A stretch of 42,325 nt of DNA, from NCBI RefSeq assembly GCF_004833285.1, contig NZ_STFG01000027.1, positions 1 through 42,325 of the forward strand, given 5' to 3'. The notes under the pieces are model-generated. The model made no database searches and had not been told where the DNA came from. It saw only the letters and a program-made list of their open reading frames with translations. The stretch comes from Lampropedia puyangensis (lineage in GTDB: Bacteria > Pseudomonadota > Gammaproteobacteria > Burkholderiales > Burkholderiaceae_C). Shown piece by piece: positions 1 to 9,514 of the stretch (position 1 is its first letter; the number at the start of each line of letters is the position of its first letter). Made by a program: the position numbers and the translations under genes.

Positions 1-1
1 C

Positions 2-52
2 CTCGTGGCTGATTTGTTTGCTGCTGTGCCTGAGTGGACGTCTGCGGTATAA
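2..52 (+). CDS. C-terminal tail of an unidentified gene (partial)
   Basis: The window opens inside an open frame that runs 16 codons to a TAA at 50-52 and ends in the residues FAAVPEWTSAV. It lies 42 bases upstream of the alpha/beta hydrolase on the same strand, so it could be the preceding gene of that cluster. The fragment is too short to assign a family, and the frame may not be coding at all. Confidence 0.3.
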   Translation, partial: LVADLFAAVPEWTSAV

Positions 53-94
53 ACGCCGCTTCGCCACCACACGGCTCTCACGGACCACACCACC

Positions 95-760
95 ATGCTG
101 CACCTGAACGAAACTTCCACCCAACTCCTGCCGCTGCCTGACGGGCAGATGGAGGTTTTCGTTGATGTCCCCAGCTCCGCCGCGCGCCAAGGGGTGGCCA
201 TCATCACCCATCCGCAACCGCTGCTTGGCGGTAGTGCCAAACACAAGTTGCCGCAATTCATTGCGCATAGTTTGCGCGATGCGGGTTGGGTAACCGTGCG
301 CCCCAATTTCCGTGGCGTTGGGCAAAGCAGCGGCAGCTATGACGAAGGCCGAGCCGAAGCACTGGATTTGCGCGCCCTGCATGCACAAGTCCAAGCTTGT
401 GCAAATGGCCTGCCGCTGGCTTTGATCGGCGTGTCGTTCGGTGCTTTTGTGCAAGCGCAATTGGCAGCCTACCTGCAAGCCCATGCCACGCCAGCAGACC
501 ACGTGGTGCTGGCCGCCATGCCGTTTGGCACCGTGACCGTTGGCCGCCAATACGATACGCCAGACGGCATCCACCAACCGTTGGTGATTCACGGTGAATG
601 CGATGAAAGCGTGCCTCTTGCCAATATTTTTGACTGGGCTCGGCCACGCGCGCATCCGGTTGTGGTGGTGCCCGGTTCAGACCATTTGTTTGCAGGCAAG
701 CTGCCGATTCTCAGAGCCTTGATCCTGCACCATCTTCAACACCCGCAAAGCGTGGCCTGA
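95..760 (+). CDS. alpha/beta hydrolase (small, COG2945-like)
   Basis: A 221-residue cytoplasmic hydrolase of the short alpha/beta-fold class. The nucleophile elbow GVSFGAF holds the candidate Ser near residue 115. HGECDESVPL carries a candidate acidic residue and GSDHLFAGKL the candidate catalytic His. An early ITHPQPLLGG segment followed by RPNFRGVGQSSG is typical of this COG2945-type family, whose members are mostly uncharacterised carboxylesterases or acyl hydrolases. No signal peptide is seen. The first ATG is used; the ribosome-binding site is poor. The gene is followed 53 bases later by a CitE-type lyase on the same strand, which suggests acyl-ester or acyl-CoA metabolism. The substrate is unknown. 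Confidence 0.8.
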   Translation: MLHLNETSTQLLPLPDGQMEVFVDVPSSAARQGVAIITHPQPLLGGSAKHKLPQFIAHSLRDAGWVTVRPNFRGVGQSSGSYDEGRAEALDLRALHAQVQACANGLPLALIGVSFGAFVQAQLAAYLQAHATPADHVVLAAMPFGTVTVGRQYDTPDGIHQPLVIHGECDESVPLANIFDWARPRAHPVVVVPGSDHLFAGKLPILRALILHHLQHPQSVA

Positions 761-813
761 TACGCCCCCAGCCACTTGCGCTGCGCTTTGCATTTACCTC
801 CAATGTGTCGCCC

Positions 814-1740
814 ATGTCTTCCCTCACCTCTGCTTTGGCGCAAGCGCGCAGCCTGCTCTTTGTTCCCGGCACCAAAGTCGAACGCTTTGCAAAAGCATTG
901 GCCAGCGGTGCCGATGCCATCGTGCTGGATTTGGAGGATGCCGTCCCCCCATCAGAGAAAGACACTGCACGCCAAGCGATTGCGGGCATTGCCAACGCCA
1001 TCAGTGCCGCGCCGGTGCCTGTTGTGGTGCGCATCAACACCCTTGGCAGTGCATTGGGCCTGGCGGATACAGAGTGGCTGCAAGCCACGCCTGCCATTGC
1101 CCACGTGATGGTGCCCAAAACCGAGCAAGCGCAAGACTTGAGCGCCCTACACCAACGCCTACCCAACCTGCAGCTGATCGCCTTGATAGAAACCGCCTTG
1201 GGTTTGCACCACGTACACCACATCGCGGCAGCGCCCGGCGTGGCACGTTTGGCGGTTGGCCATATCGACTTTCTGGCTGACTTGGGGATGCAAGTTTCCA
1301 CAGGCGAGCCAGAAATCGCTCCGCTGCGTTTTAACGTCGCCATGGCCACACGCTTGGCCAACTTGCCGCCAGCCATCGATGGCGTCACTGCAGACTTTCA
1401 AAACGATGAGCTGCTGCGCCAAGACACGCAGCGCGCCATTCGCTATGGCTTTGGCGGCAAGCTCTGCATTCACCCGCGCCAAATCGAAGGCGTGCACACC
1501 TGCTTCATGCCCGATGCACAGCAACTGCAATGGGCGCAACGCGTAGTGCAGGCTGACGCGCAAGCCCAAGGCGCCGCCGTGCAGCTTGACGGCAAGATGG
1601 TGGATCTGCCGGTGGTGCTTCAAGCACAACGCATTTTGGCGCGCCTCCCGCAGCACACTGCAGACCTAAATACATTGCGCATGGCAAATACCAAGCAGCT
1701 CCCAAAGCCACCAGGCCTGACAACCTGCACTGCGCACTGA
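814..1740 (+). CDS. CitE/HpcH-type aldolase/citrate lyase family protein
   Basis: A 308-residue TIM-barrel lyase of the HpcH/HpaI and CitE superfamily. The motifs occur in the family order: RSLLFVPG at the N-terminus, ADAIVLDLEDAVP, VVRIN, VPKTE, LIETALGL (catalytic-region Glu), HIDFLADLG (metal-side Asp) and GGKLCIHPRQI near the C-terminus. Members cleave or form short beta-hydroxyacyl-CoA esters such as malyl-CoA or citramalyl-CoA, and stand-alone CitE-like proteins without citrate lyase partners are common in Burkholderiales. I chose the ATG at 814; a GTG at 805 would add three residues, and neither has a clear ribosome-binding site. No citrate lyase alpha or acyl-carrier subunit is near, so a stand-alone acyl-CoA lyase is the best guess. 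Confidence 0.83.
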   Translation: MSSLTSALAQARSLLFVPGTKVERFAKALASGADAIVLDLEDAVPPSEKDTARQAIAGIANAISAAPVPVVVRINTLGSALGLADTEWLQATPAIAHVMVPKTEQAQDLSALHQRLPNLQLIALIETALGLHHVHHIAAAPGVARLAVGHIDFLADLGMQVSTGEPEIAPLRFNVAMATRLANLPPAIDGVTADFQNDELLRQDTQRAIRYGFGGKLCIHPRQIEGVHTCFMPDAQQLQWAQRVVQADAQAQGAAVQLDGKMVDLPVVLQAQRILARLPQHTADLNTLRMANTKQLPKPPGLTTCTAH

Positions 1741-1853
1741 TAACAAAAATTCCTCCCAACCACTCAACGAGACAACATCACGAAAGGATGATTTGAGTAT
1801 GGCCGCAATTGAAACGGTAATCCCCCCGCAAAACCATCCCCCTTCCTGAGCCA

Positions 1854-2678
1854 ATGCGCTGGCCTGATGGTCGGCATGTCGCCGTCATTTTCAATATCGC
1901 TTACGAGACTTGGAGCAAAGGCAAAACCTCTGGCGTCGGGCCCATGGGCAATCCGCTCGCTGGCGGTCTTTTCGACACCAATGCCGATGGCTATGGCCGC
2001 TACGGCGCGCAAGCTGGGATTCAGCGCCTAATGCGCACACTCGAAGGCACAGGCGTGCGCGCCAGCGTCTTCGTTTCAGGGGCACTGGCAGAAACTGACC
2101 CACAGCAAGTGCGCGCAGTTGCAGCCGCTGGTCATGAGATCGTCGGCCATGGTTTTGCACAAGACCTTATTCCCGCCAGTTTGACAGATGCCGCAGATCT
2201 CGACTCCATTCGCCGCAGCACTGAAGCCTTGCAGCAAGTGGCAGGCCAACGCCCTTTGGGTTGGATCAGCCCGCGCGCAAGCCCCGGCCCCCGCACTTTG
2301 CCGCATTTGATTGCCCAAGGTTACCAATGGCATGCAGATGCATTAGATGCTGATCGCCCTTACCTGCAGCGCACGGCAGAAGGCCAGATTCTGGCCATCC
2401 CCTTGGCCGTTGAATTCAACGATCTTGCTCACGCCATGCGCTTTGGCCGCACGCCACAGCAGTTTGTAGACATGTTCACCGAAACGCTGCCGCACCTGCT
2501 GGCCGCTAAAGACGATGTCGTCATTCTTGATGTGATGGTGCACACCCATTGTTACGGCCGCCCTGCGTGCGCTTGGGCATTCGGTGAAATCGCCCGCCTG
2601 TGCAGTGATCGGCAAGACATATGGGTTGCAACACGGGGCGACATCGCTGCACATGTGTTCAAAAGCATAAACGCCTAA
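1854..2678 (+). CDS. polysaccharide deacetylase (NodB/PuuE-like), 5' end probably frameshifted
   Basis: A 274-residue NodB-fold protein. HVAVIFNIAYETW occupies the first-strand position. GVRASVFVSGALAE, then GHEIVGHGFAQD with a candidate metal His, then a proline-rich segment around ISPRASPGPRT, match the PuuE/PgdA-like branch, which acts on amides or cyclic ureides more often than on chitin. The frame is open only from 1821, and the ATG at 1854 has no ribosome-binding site. A much better start, ATG at 1799 preceded by AAAGGA, runs only 16 codons and stops at 1847-1849. Removing one C from the five-C run at 1838-1842 would join it in frame as ...NHPLPEPMRWPDG. The gene is therefore either a lightly disrupted copy or carries a sequencing indel. 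The substrate is unknown. Confidence 0.72.
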   Translation: MRWPDGRHVAVIFNIAYETWSKGKTSGVGPMGNPLAGGLFDTNADGYGRYGAQAGIQRLMRTLEGTGVRASVFVSGALAETDPQQVRAVAAAGHEIVGHGFAQDLIPASLTDAADLDSIRRSTEALQQVAGQRPLGWISPRASPGPRTLPHLIAQGYQWHADALDADRPYLQRTAEGQILAIPLAVEFNDLAHAMRFGRTPQQFVDMFTETLPHLLAAKDDVVILDVMVHTHCYGRPACAWAFGEIARLCSDRQDIWVATRGDIAAHVFKSINA

Positions 2679-2745
2679 TGGATTTTCAATGCCGAGTAAG
2701 GCATGAAAACCATGCGACGTTCCAGCGCGAAAACACTATCGCCGC

Positions 2746-3951
<1,206 letters not shown>

Positions 3952-4007
3952 TCACGAAAACACAAGCGTAAATAGCACGCAGGAGATGGCGAATAAATTT
4001 CCGCCAA

Positions 4008-4050
4008 GATTGTGCGCAATGCGCACAATCCGCGCGCAAGGCGCGCAAAA
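4008..4050. promoter_or_regulatory. predicted PobR/PcaU-type operator: palindrome plus third half-site
   Basis: A perfect inverted repeat, GATTGTGCGC (4008-4017), spacer AAT, GCGCACAATC (4021-4030), lies between divergent pobA and the IclR gene. Exactly ten bases further, 4041-4050 reads GCGCGCAAAA, a direct repeat of the right arm matching at 7 of 10 positions. This geometry, a palindrome plus a third half-site ten bases away, is the one described for IclR-type PcaU and PobR in Acinetobacter. Binding by the adjacent regulator is inferred from position and geometry. Confidence 0.7.
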
Positions 4051-4151
4051 TACGCAAGCCGCGTTGCCCAGCTCCTGTGTAATAGATGCGCCACACCATA
4101 TGTCCTCCATCACGCATTGCGCGCGCACTGCTTTGTGCATCTTCTGAAACC

Positions 4152-5021
4152 ATGACCTCCTCAAACATCCCAAAGGCTCAGGCAACGCATACGCCCCAAC
4201 AGGGTGACGAGCCCTGGCGCGAAGAACCTCCGCTTCTTGATGCCCCTGTCGCGCCACGTGATTTTGTTGATGCCTTGGCACGTGGCTTGGCCTTGCTGGA
4301 GAGTTTTGGCACCGAGCGCCAAAAACTCAACGCCACACAGGCTGCCGCACGGGCAGGCTTAACACGGGCAGCGGCACGGCGGCATTTACTCACTCTGACC
4401 GCACTTGGTTATCTGGAAAGCGACGGCCACGCTTTCTGGCTAGGGCCCAAGGTATTGCGTTTTTCTGGCAGTTATCTGGCATCCGCGCGGTTGCCGCGTC
4501 TGGTGCAACCCACGCTGGCATTACTGCATGCACAGTCGCACGAGTCACACTCCGTCGTCGTACGCGATCAACAGGAGGTTGTGATCATTGCGCGCAGTGG
4601 CTCGCCGCAGCGCACAGGCCCCATGTTGGCGCATGGCCTGCATTTAGGCGCGCGCTTGCCTTTGCACGCCACCTCCACCGGGCGCGTTCTGCTCGCAGGC
4701 TTGAGCGATACCGAACTACACCATTGGCTTTCTGCCGCAGCCAAGGCCGGGCTTTTGCGATTGACCCCTCAAACCGTCATTGAACCTGAACGTCTGCAAG
4801 AACTTGTGCAGCGAACACGCCGCGAAGGCTACAGCCTCACCAGCCAAGAACATGAACGCGGTATTTGCGCACTGGCCGTACCGCTACAAGACATGCAGGG
4901 CCGCACCCATGCTGCCTTGAACGTGGTAGTTTCTGCCAAACCCCAGGCAGAAAAAACACTGTTGCAACACCACTTGCCGCTGCTGCAGGCCGCAGCAGAA
5001 CCATTACGCAGCATGCTGTAG
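4152..5021 (+). CDS. IclR-family regulator, PobR/PcaU-like
   Basis: A 289-residue IclR-family protein. The winged helix-turn-helix covers about 37-100, beginning RDFVDALARGLALLESF and continuing through LTRAAARRHLLTLTALGYL. The effector-binding domain follows, with LPLHATSTGRVLLAGL and the C-terminal ICALAVPL region. The opening RDFV..LARGL segment is typical of the PcaR/PcaU/PobR branch that senses 4-hydroxybenzoate, protocatechuate or beta-ketoadipate pathway acids. I chose the ATG at 4152; an upstream ATG at 4086 would add 22 unlike residues and run toward the operator. It is divergent from pobA, so activation of pobA with 4-hydroxybenzoate is the likely role. It ends 17 bases from the convergent AraC-type gene. 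Confidence 0.9.
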   Translation: MTSSNIPKAQATHTPQQGDEPWREEPPLLDAPVAPRDFVDALARGLALLESFGTERQKLNATQAAARAGLTRAAARRHLLTLTALGYLESDGHAFWLGPKVLRFSGSYLASARLPRLVQPTLALLHAQSHESHSVVVRDQQEVVIIARSGSPQRTGPMLAHGLHLGARLPLHATSTGRVLLAGLSDTELHHWLSAAAKAGLLRLTPQTVIEPERLQELVQRTRREGYSLTSQEHERGICALAVPLQDMQGRTHAALNVVVSAKPQAEKTLLQHHLPLLQAAAEPLRSML

Positions 5022-5038
5022 GGCAGCATGAATGCCAC

Positions 5039-5962
5039 TTATTGCCCAGCGAATTGAAGCCTTGCCTGCGTGCGAAACTCCGATGGCCGCTGGCCCGTAT
5101 GCTTTTTAAAGAAACGGCAAAAATAGGCCTCGTCTTGAAAGCCCTGCTGGGCTGCAATTTGCTTGACCGACAACAGCGAGTACGCCAACTCACGCTGCGC
5201 CTCATGCACCGCGCGTGCATTAATAAGCTCTTGCGCTGAGGCGCCAAGCAATGCACGCGTCAGTCTTGACAACTGCCCGACCGAAATGCCCATGGCCTGC
5301 GCATAATCGCTGGCAGCTTCACGGCGATGGCAACGCTCATCGAGCAGTGCCTTGAAACGCTCGACCTGTGCCGCTTTGCGTGAACGCGTATGGTGCGCCA
5401 CATCAGGCGCCCAAGCCGCCATTCGGCCAATCTGCACAAACAACGCCGCCAACAAAGGCATGCCGGCATTGAGCCCTTGTGTATGCCATTGCGACTCCCG
5501 CACAATGCTATCGAACAAAGGCATCAATGCCTGTGTTTGGCGCGTAGGCTCGCTCCAGTTCAACACCGTCGGCTTGCGCAACAGCTCCAGCAACTCTGGG
5601 TTCATCGCGCTGAGCAAGGTCTCCAATGGTTTTTGCGCTGCCGTAATGACCGGGCCATCCGTATGCGGATCAAAACTAAATCCATGCACAGCCCGTGCGG
5701 GAACCACCACCACGCAAGGCGGGCGCAAGCGCCACTGCACGCCATCGATTCGTGCAACCCCTTCACCACCATGGGTGAGGTACAGCAACTGCACCATGCC
5801 CTCATGAAAGTGCAGATCAATCTCCCAATTGAAAAGGCCTGAGCGCTCAGGTACTGATTCGATATGCACCAACTGTGCCCATGCAGGCTGTTTGTCATCA
5901 GTGCCATACAAGGCGAACTTTCGCACTGCACTGGCGCGGGTTGAACGGGAGGTACTGTTCAT
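5039..5962 (-). CDS. AraC-family regulator resembling Pseudomonas-type PobR
   Basis: A 307-residue AraC/XylS regulator. The N-terminal cupin-like sensor opens KFALYG...LVHIESVPERSGLFNWEIDLHFHEG and contains PPCVVVVPARAVHGFSF, a pattern recalled from AraC-type PobR proteins that control pobA in Pseudomonas and Azotobacter. The double helix-turn-helix lies at about 215-300, ending QGFQDEAYFCRFFKKHTGQRPSEFR. I chose the start at 5962 (MNSTSRS) with a GGA eight bases upstream; an ATG at 6052 would add 30 atypical residues. It converges on the IclR gene and is divergent from the SDR at 6221, so it could act on pobA, on the SDR, or both. Confidence 0.9.
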   Translation of the reverse strand: MNSTSRSTRASAVRKFALYGTDDKQPAWAQLVHIESVPERSGLFNWEIDLHFHEGMVQLLYLTHGGEGVARIDGVQWRLRPPCVVVVPARAVHGFSFDPHTDGPVITAAQKPLETLLSAMNPELLELLRKPTVLNWSEPTRQTQALMPLFDSIVRESQWHTQGLNAGMPLLAALFVQIGRMAAWAPDVAHHTRSRKAAQVERFKALLDERCHRREAASDYAQAMGISVGQLSRLTRALLGASAQELINARAVHEAQRELAYSLLSVKQIAAQQGFQDEAYFCRFFKKHTGQRPSEFRTQARLQFAGQ

Positions 5963-6220
5963 CAAAAAAATCCAGTAAATAGCACGGCAAAGGCATTCGG
6001 TGCCCCAACACAGGACTTGGCAGTCTGTGATTAACCTGTCTGCCCAACGCATCTATCCAGTGTTGCCTGCGGGGCTCAAAAAGTGTTCAGGGTTTGCACG
6101 GAGCCATAGCCAATATGCATGATTTGTCCAGTACATGGCCGCTTTTGTCAATTGAGCACTCAAGCCCAATGCGCGATCCTTCGCCCTCAAGAAAAACCTC
6201 AAGTGCGGAGACAAACCAGC

Positions 6221-7087
6221 ATGGCCTCAATCCCATCGCCCACCCAATTACCCCATTCAACACCAGAACCTCACTGGCTGGGCCTGCAAGGGCGCGTATG
6301 CGCAGTAACAGGAGCTGGCAGCGGCATAGGCGCCGCTATCGCCCAAGCCCTGGCAAGTGCAGGCGCTCGGGTCGCACTGGTTGATCGCGACCTGGCTGCA
6401 GCGCAAACCCTTGCGAAGGCGCTATCGAGCCAAGGTGCTCAGGCGCTGGCGGTGCATTGCGACATTGCAGATACCCAGCAGGTCCAATCTGCCGCTGCAC
6501 AAGTGAGAGAAGCATTAGGCCCGACTGAGGTACTGATCAACAACGCAGGATTACTGCGGGCAGCTCCGCTGGAGTCTGTCTCGCCAGAGCAATGGAATGC
6601 CGTACTGGCCGTCAACCTGACTGGCTATTTATTGTGCGCGCAGCACTTTGGCCATGACATGCTGACCCACGGGCGCGGCAGCATCGTGCATGTAGCCTCC
6701 ATCTCCAGCCTGCACCCGCAAACCGGCAGCGGCGCATACAGCGCCAGCAAAGCCGGGGTACTGCTGCTCTCACGCCAATTGGCCGCAGAGTGGGGGCCCA
6801 AAGGTATTCGCAGCAACGTGGTCTGCCCCGGCATGATTCGCACGGCCTTATCCGCCTCGTTTTATGAAGAGCCCGGCTTTGAAGCGCGCCGCGCGGCTGC
6901 AACTGCCAACCGCCGCATTGGCGAACCACAAGACATTGCAGAACCCGTGCTCTTTCTTGCCAGCGAGCGAGCGGCCTACGTCAATGGCGCTGAATTACTG
7001 GTCGATGGAGGCCTGGGTTGCATGCTGATGGACATGGTGCCACGCCCAGGCTTCAACAACCTCACTGCGCAGGGCTCGCCCAACTAG
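6221..7087 (+). CDS. SDR-family oxidoreductase
   Basis: A 288-residue classical short-chain dehydrogenase. The cofactor motif TGAGSGIG is at 30-37, with LVDRD after beta-2 favouring NAD(H). NNAG is at 107-110, with the catalytic set Ser160, Tyr173 and Lys177 (YSASK). The C-terminus carries the usual YVNGAELLVDGG. The ATG at 6221 is preceded by GGAGACAA; an upstream ATG at 6119 would add 34 low-quality residues. It sits next to and divergent from the AraC regulator and upstream of the flavoprotein module, separated from it by the inverted-repeat element. Substrate unknown; an alcohol or hydroxy acid in aromatic or alicyclic catabolism is plausible. Confidence 0.9.
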   Translation: MASIPSPTQLPHSTPEPHWLGLQGRVCAVTGAGSGIGAAIAQALASAGARVALVDRDLAAAQTLAKALSSQGAQALAVHCDIADTQQVQSAAAQVREALGPTEVLINNAGLLRAAPLESVSPEQWNAVLAVNLTGYLLCAQHFGHDMLTHGRGSIVHVASISSLHPQTGSGAYSASKAGVLLLSRQLAAEWGPKGIRSNVVCPGMIRTALSASFYEEPGFEARRAAATANRRIGEPQDIAEPVLFLASERAAYVNGAELLVDGGLGCMLMDMVPRPGFNNLTAQGSPN

Positions 7088-7156
7088 TGCAGGCGGCCAA
7101 GCCGAACAGCCAATAAGCCCGCTATCCAACCGGCGCGGCACGGCGCGCTGCGCTTA

Positions 7157-7278
7157 GAGCGGCTAACACAACCCTGTAAACCGAAGGTTTGCGGTTGAGA
7201 CTAGGCGCAAAACCACAGGCAGTACGAGTAGTACGACAAGGTTTTGCAACAACGTATCAAGGGTTGTGTTAGGCGCTC
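7157..7278. repeat. MITE-like intergenic element with 19-base terminal inverted repeats
   Basis: Left arm GAGCGGCTAACACAACCCT (7157-7175) pairs with the segment at 7260-7278 at 18 of 19 positions. Two nested hairpins lie inside: AAACC-GAA-GGTTT around 7178-7190, and GCAAAACC (7206-7213) with GGTTTTGC (7240-7247). The inner loop contains the repetitive AGTACGAGTAGTACG. TTA occurs immediately outside both ends (7154-7156 and 7279-7281), a possible target duplication. There is no coding content. From memory, similar sequences recur between genes in Comamonadaceae, which I cannot verify here. It makes up most of the 274-base gap between the SDR and the flavoprotein. Confidence 0.65.
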
Positions 7279-7361
7279 TTACCCCAACCACGCCCCATGC
7301 AAGCTAACAACAAAAGGCTGGCAGGGACCAGCTCACACTTAACCAACATAGGAAACACGGC

Positions 7362-9104
7362 ATGAATATCCCTGCCAACACCCTGCTGGAGACACATTGC
7401 GATGTATTGGTCATCGGCTCTGGCGCTGGAGGCTTGGCCACAGCCATCACCGCAAAAAAACTGGGCTTGAATGTCATCGTGATCGAAAAAGCCCCTGTAT
7501 TTGGCGGCACCACAGCCTATTCTGGTGGCGTACTGTGGATTCCTGGCAGTCGCTTTGACCACGATCGCAGCAACCGCGAAGCCATGCGCACATACATGCG
7601 CGACCAAACCGGTGCGTTTTATGACGATGCTGCCGTTGAGGCATTTCTCGACGCAGGCCCTGCCATGGTCGATTGGTTCGAGCGCGAAACCGCCGTGCAG
7701 TTTGTGCCCACGCTCTACCCAGACTACCACCCCGATGCAGCAGGAGGCGCAGAGGTCGGACGCTCCATTCTTGCCGCCCCGTTCAATGCCAGTGCCTTGG
7801 GACGTGAGCTGGCACGATTGCGCCCACCGCTGAAAACCATCACCTTTGTGGGCATGATGTTCAACTCGTCCAATGCGGATCTCAAGCATTTCTTCCGCGC
7901 CACCCGCTCCCTGCGCTCAGCCGCGTATGTGGCCAAGCGCCTGGGTAGCCATTTCATCGACCTGCTGCGTTACCGCCGTGGCGTGCAAGTCACCAGCGGC
8001 AATGCTTTGGCGGCTCGCCTGGCCAAGAGTTGCTTTGACCTGGGCATTCCCATTTACACCCAAACGCCCGCACTGGGCTTGCTGCAAGACGATAACGGCA
8101 CAGTGGTAGGCGCGCCAGTGCAGCACCAAGGGCAGTCCAAACGCATAGTGACCAAACGCGCTGTCGTACTGGCTTGCGGTGGCTACGCCCATGATTTGGC
8201 TCGCATCCGCCAGCGCTATGCACACGTGCAACGCGGGGCAGAACATCTCTCGCCCGTCCCTGATGAAAACACTGGCGATGGACTGCGCCTGGGTGAATCG
8301 GCAGGCGGGCTGGTAGACACACCGTTTGAGGCCACCGGGGCTGCCGCATGGATGCCCGTCTCGCGGGTACCGATGGCCTCAGGCAATGATGGCGTCTTCC
8401 CGCATCTGCTCGATCGCTACAAACCCGGCGTGATTGGCGTGTTGCGCAACGGCCAGCGCTTCACCAACGAATCGAATTCGTACCACGATGTGGGCGCCGC
8501 CATGATTGAGGCCTGCGCCAACCAGAAAGAAACCGCGATGTGGCTGGTTTGCGACCACGCCACCATCAGCAAATACGGTCTGGGCTATGCCAAACCTGCG
8601 CCAATGCCCTGGAGTGGCTTGATTCAGAAAGGCTACTTGTTTAAAGGTACCAGCCTGCACGCGCTGGCCGAGGCCACAGGTATTGATGCCCAAGGCCTTA
8701 CCGCCACCGTGAACGCCTACAACACTGGAGCCAAACACGGCAAAGATGCGCAATTCGGGCGCGGGGCAACAGCTTTTAATCGCTATCTGGCCGACCCCGA
8801 GCACACACCCAACCCCTGCGTGGCGCCTGTAGAAAAGGGACCGTTTTATGCCGTCAAAGTCATCATGGGTGATCTTGGCACCTTTGAAGGCCTGCGCACC
8901 AACGTACAAGGGCAAGTGCTGCACAGCCAAGGCGAGCCCATTAAAGGGCTGTACGCCGTAGGCAACGACCGCGCCTCCATCATGGGCGGCAACTACCCCG
9001 GAGCGGGAATCACTTTGGGGCCTGCCATGACTTTTGGATGGATTACTGGCTATCACTTGGCTGGTATCGACCCGCTGAACACCACGGCTGCAGCCCAAGC
9101 TTGA
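7362..9104 (+). CDS. FAD-dependent oxidoreductase (FAD_binding_2 / 3-ketosteroid dehydrogenase-like)
   Basis: A 580-residue flavoprotein of the fumarate reductase / 3-oxosteroid delta-1-dehydrogenase superfamily. GSGAGG is at 19-24 with the ribose-binding Glu at 42 (VIEKAPVFGGTTAYSGG). The substrate-domain region contains GVLRNGQRFTNES, and the C-terminus has KGLYAVGNDRASIMGGNYPGAGITLGPA, the typical FAD-pyrophosphate closing motif. There is no signal peptide or heme motif, so it is a cytosolic dehydrogenase or reductase. The ATG follows AGGAAA. It forms a tight row with a NIPSNAP protein (22-base gap) and a Bug receptor. Members of this family act on steroids, 2-enoates or other alicyclic ketones; the substrate cannot be fixed from sequence. 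Confidence 0.88.
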   Translation: MNIPANTLLETHCDVLVIGSGAGGLATAITAKKLGLNVIVIEKAPVFGGTTAYSGGVLWIPGSRFDHDRSNREAMRTYMRDQTGAFYDDAAVEAFLDAGPAMVDWFERETAVQFVPTLYPDYHPDAAGGAEVGRSILAAPFNASALGRELARLRPPLKTITFVGMMFNSSNADLKHFFRATRSLRSAAYVAKRLGSHFIDLLRYRRGVQVTSGNALAARLAKSCFDLGIPIYTQTPALGLLQDDNGTVVGAPVQHQGQSKRIVTKRAVVLACGGYAHDLARIRQRYAHVQRGAEHLSPVPDENTGDGLRLGESAGGLVDTPFEATGAAAWMPVSRVPMASGNDGVFPHLLDRYKPGVIGVLRNGQRFTNESNSYHDVGAAMIEACANQKETAMWLVCDHATISKYGLGYAKPAPMPWSGLIQKGYLFKGTSLHALAEATGIDAQGLTATVNAYNTGAKHGKDAQFGRGATAFNRYLADPEHTPNPCVAPVEKGPFYAVKVIMGDLGTFEGLRTNVQGQVLHSQGEPIKGLYAVGNDRASIMGGNYPGAGITLGPAMTFGWITGYHLAGIDPLNTTAAAQA

Positions 9105-9126
9105 CAGCAAAACTCCAAGGAAAACC

Positions 9127-9459
9127 ATGACCAACCTGCCTCTGATTGACCACCGTACCTACACCATTCGCCTGCGCAAAATGACCGAATTCCTGGAGGT
9201 ATTCAACAGGCTTGCCATGCCCGTTTTAATGCAAACACTGCAGCATCCGCAAGGCTTCTACACCAGTCAAGTGGGCCCTCTGAACCAATTTGTGCATCTG
9301 TGGGCTTACGCCGATCTGGCCGATTACGAGCGCCGTTGCCAGGCTCGCGATAGCCACCCAGATTTCCCGGCCTACTTGGCAGCATCAGAGCATCTCATCG
9401 TTGCCCAAGAAACGCGCCTGATCCGTGCCATTGCAATGCCAAGGCAGCACTCTCGCTAA
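9127..9459 (+). CDS. NIPSNAP family protein
   Basis: A 110-residue protein with the NIPSNAP/dimeric alpha-beta barrel pattern: DHRTYTIRLRKMTEFLEVF, then GFYTSQVGPLNQFVHLWAYADLADYERR with the conserved HLW segment, then HPDFPAYL. These small proteins often accompany catabolic enzymes in Burkholderiales and their biochemical role is unknown. The ATG is preceded by AAGGAAA. The frame ends 55 bases before the TTG start of the Bug gene. A shared operon with the flavoprotein is likely, given the spacing and strand. Confidence 0.85.
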   Translation: MTNLPLIDHRTYTIRLRKMTEFLEVFNRLAMPVLMQTLQHPQGFYTSQVGPLNQFVHLWAYADLADYERRCQARDSHPDFPAYLAASEHLIVAQETRLIRAIAMPRQHSR

Positions 9460-9514
9460 TGCGCCATTCGGCACTCTTTTAAAAAACGGTTCCCATCCAC
9501 AACAGGAGACAAAC

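Noticed and set aside
5010-5038. CAGCATGCTG palindrome at the convergent iclR/araC ends, considered as a terminator
   Set aside because: It has no loop and no T-tract on either strand.
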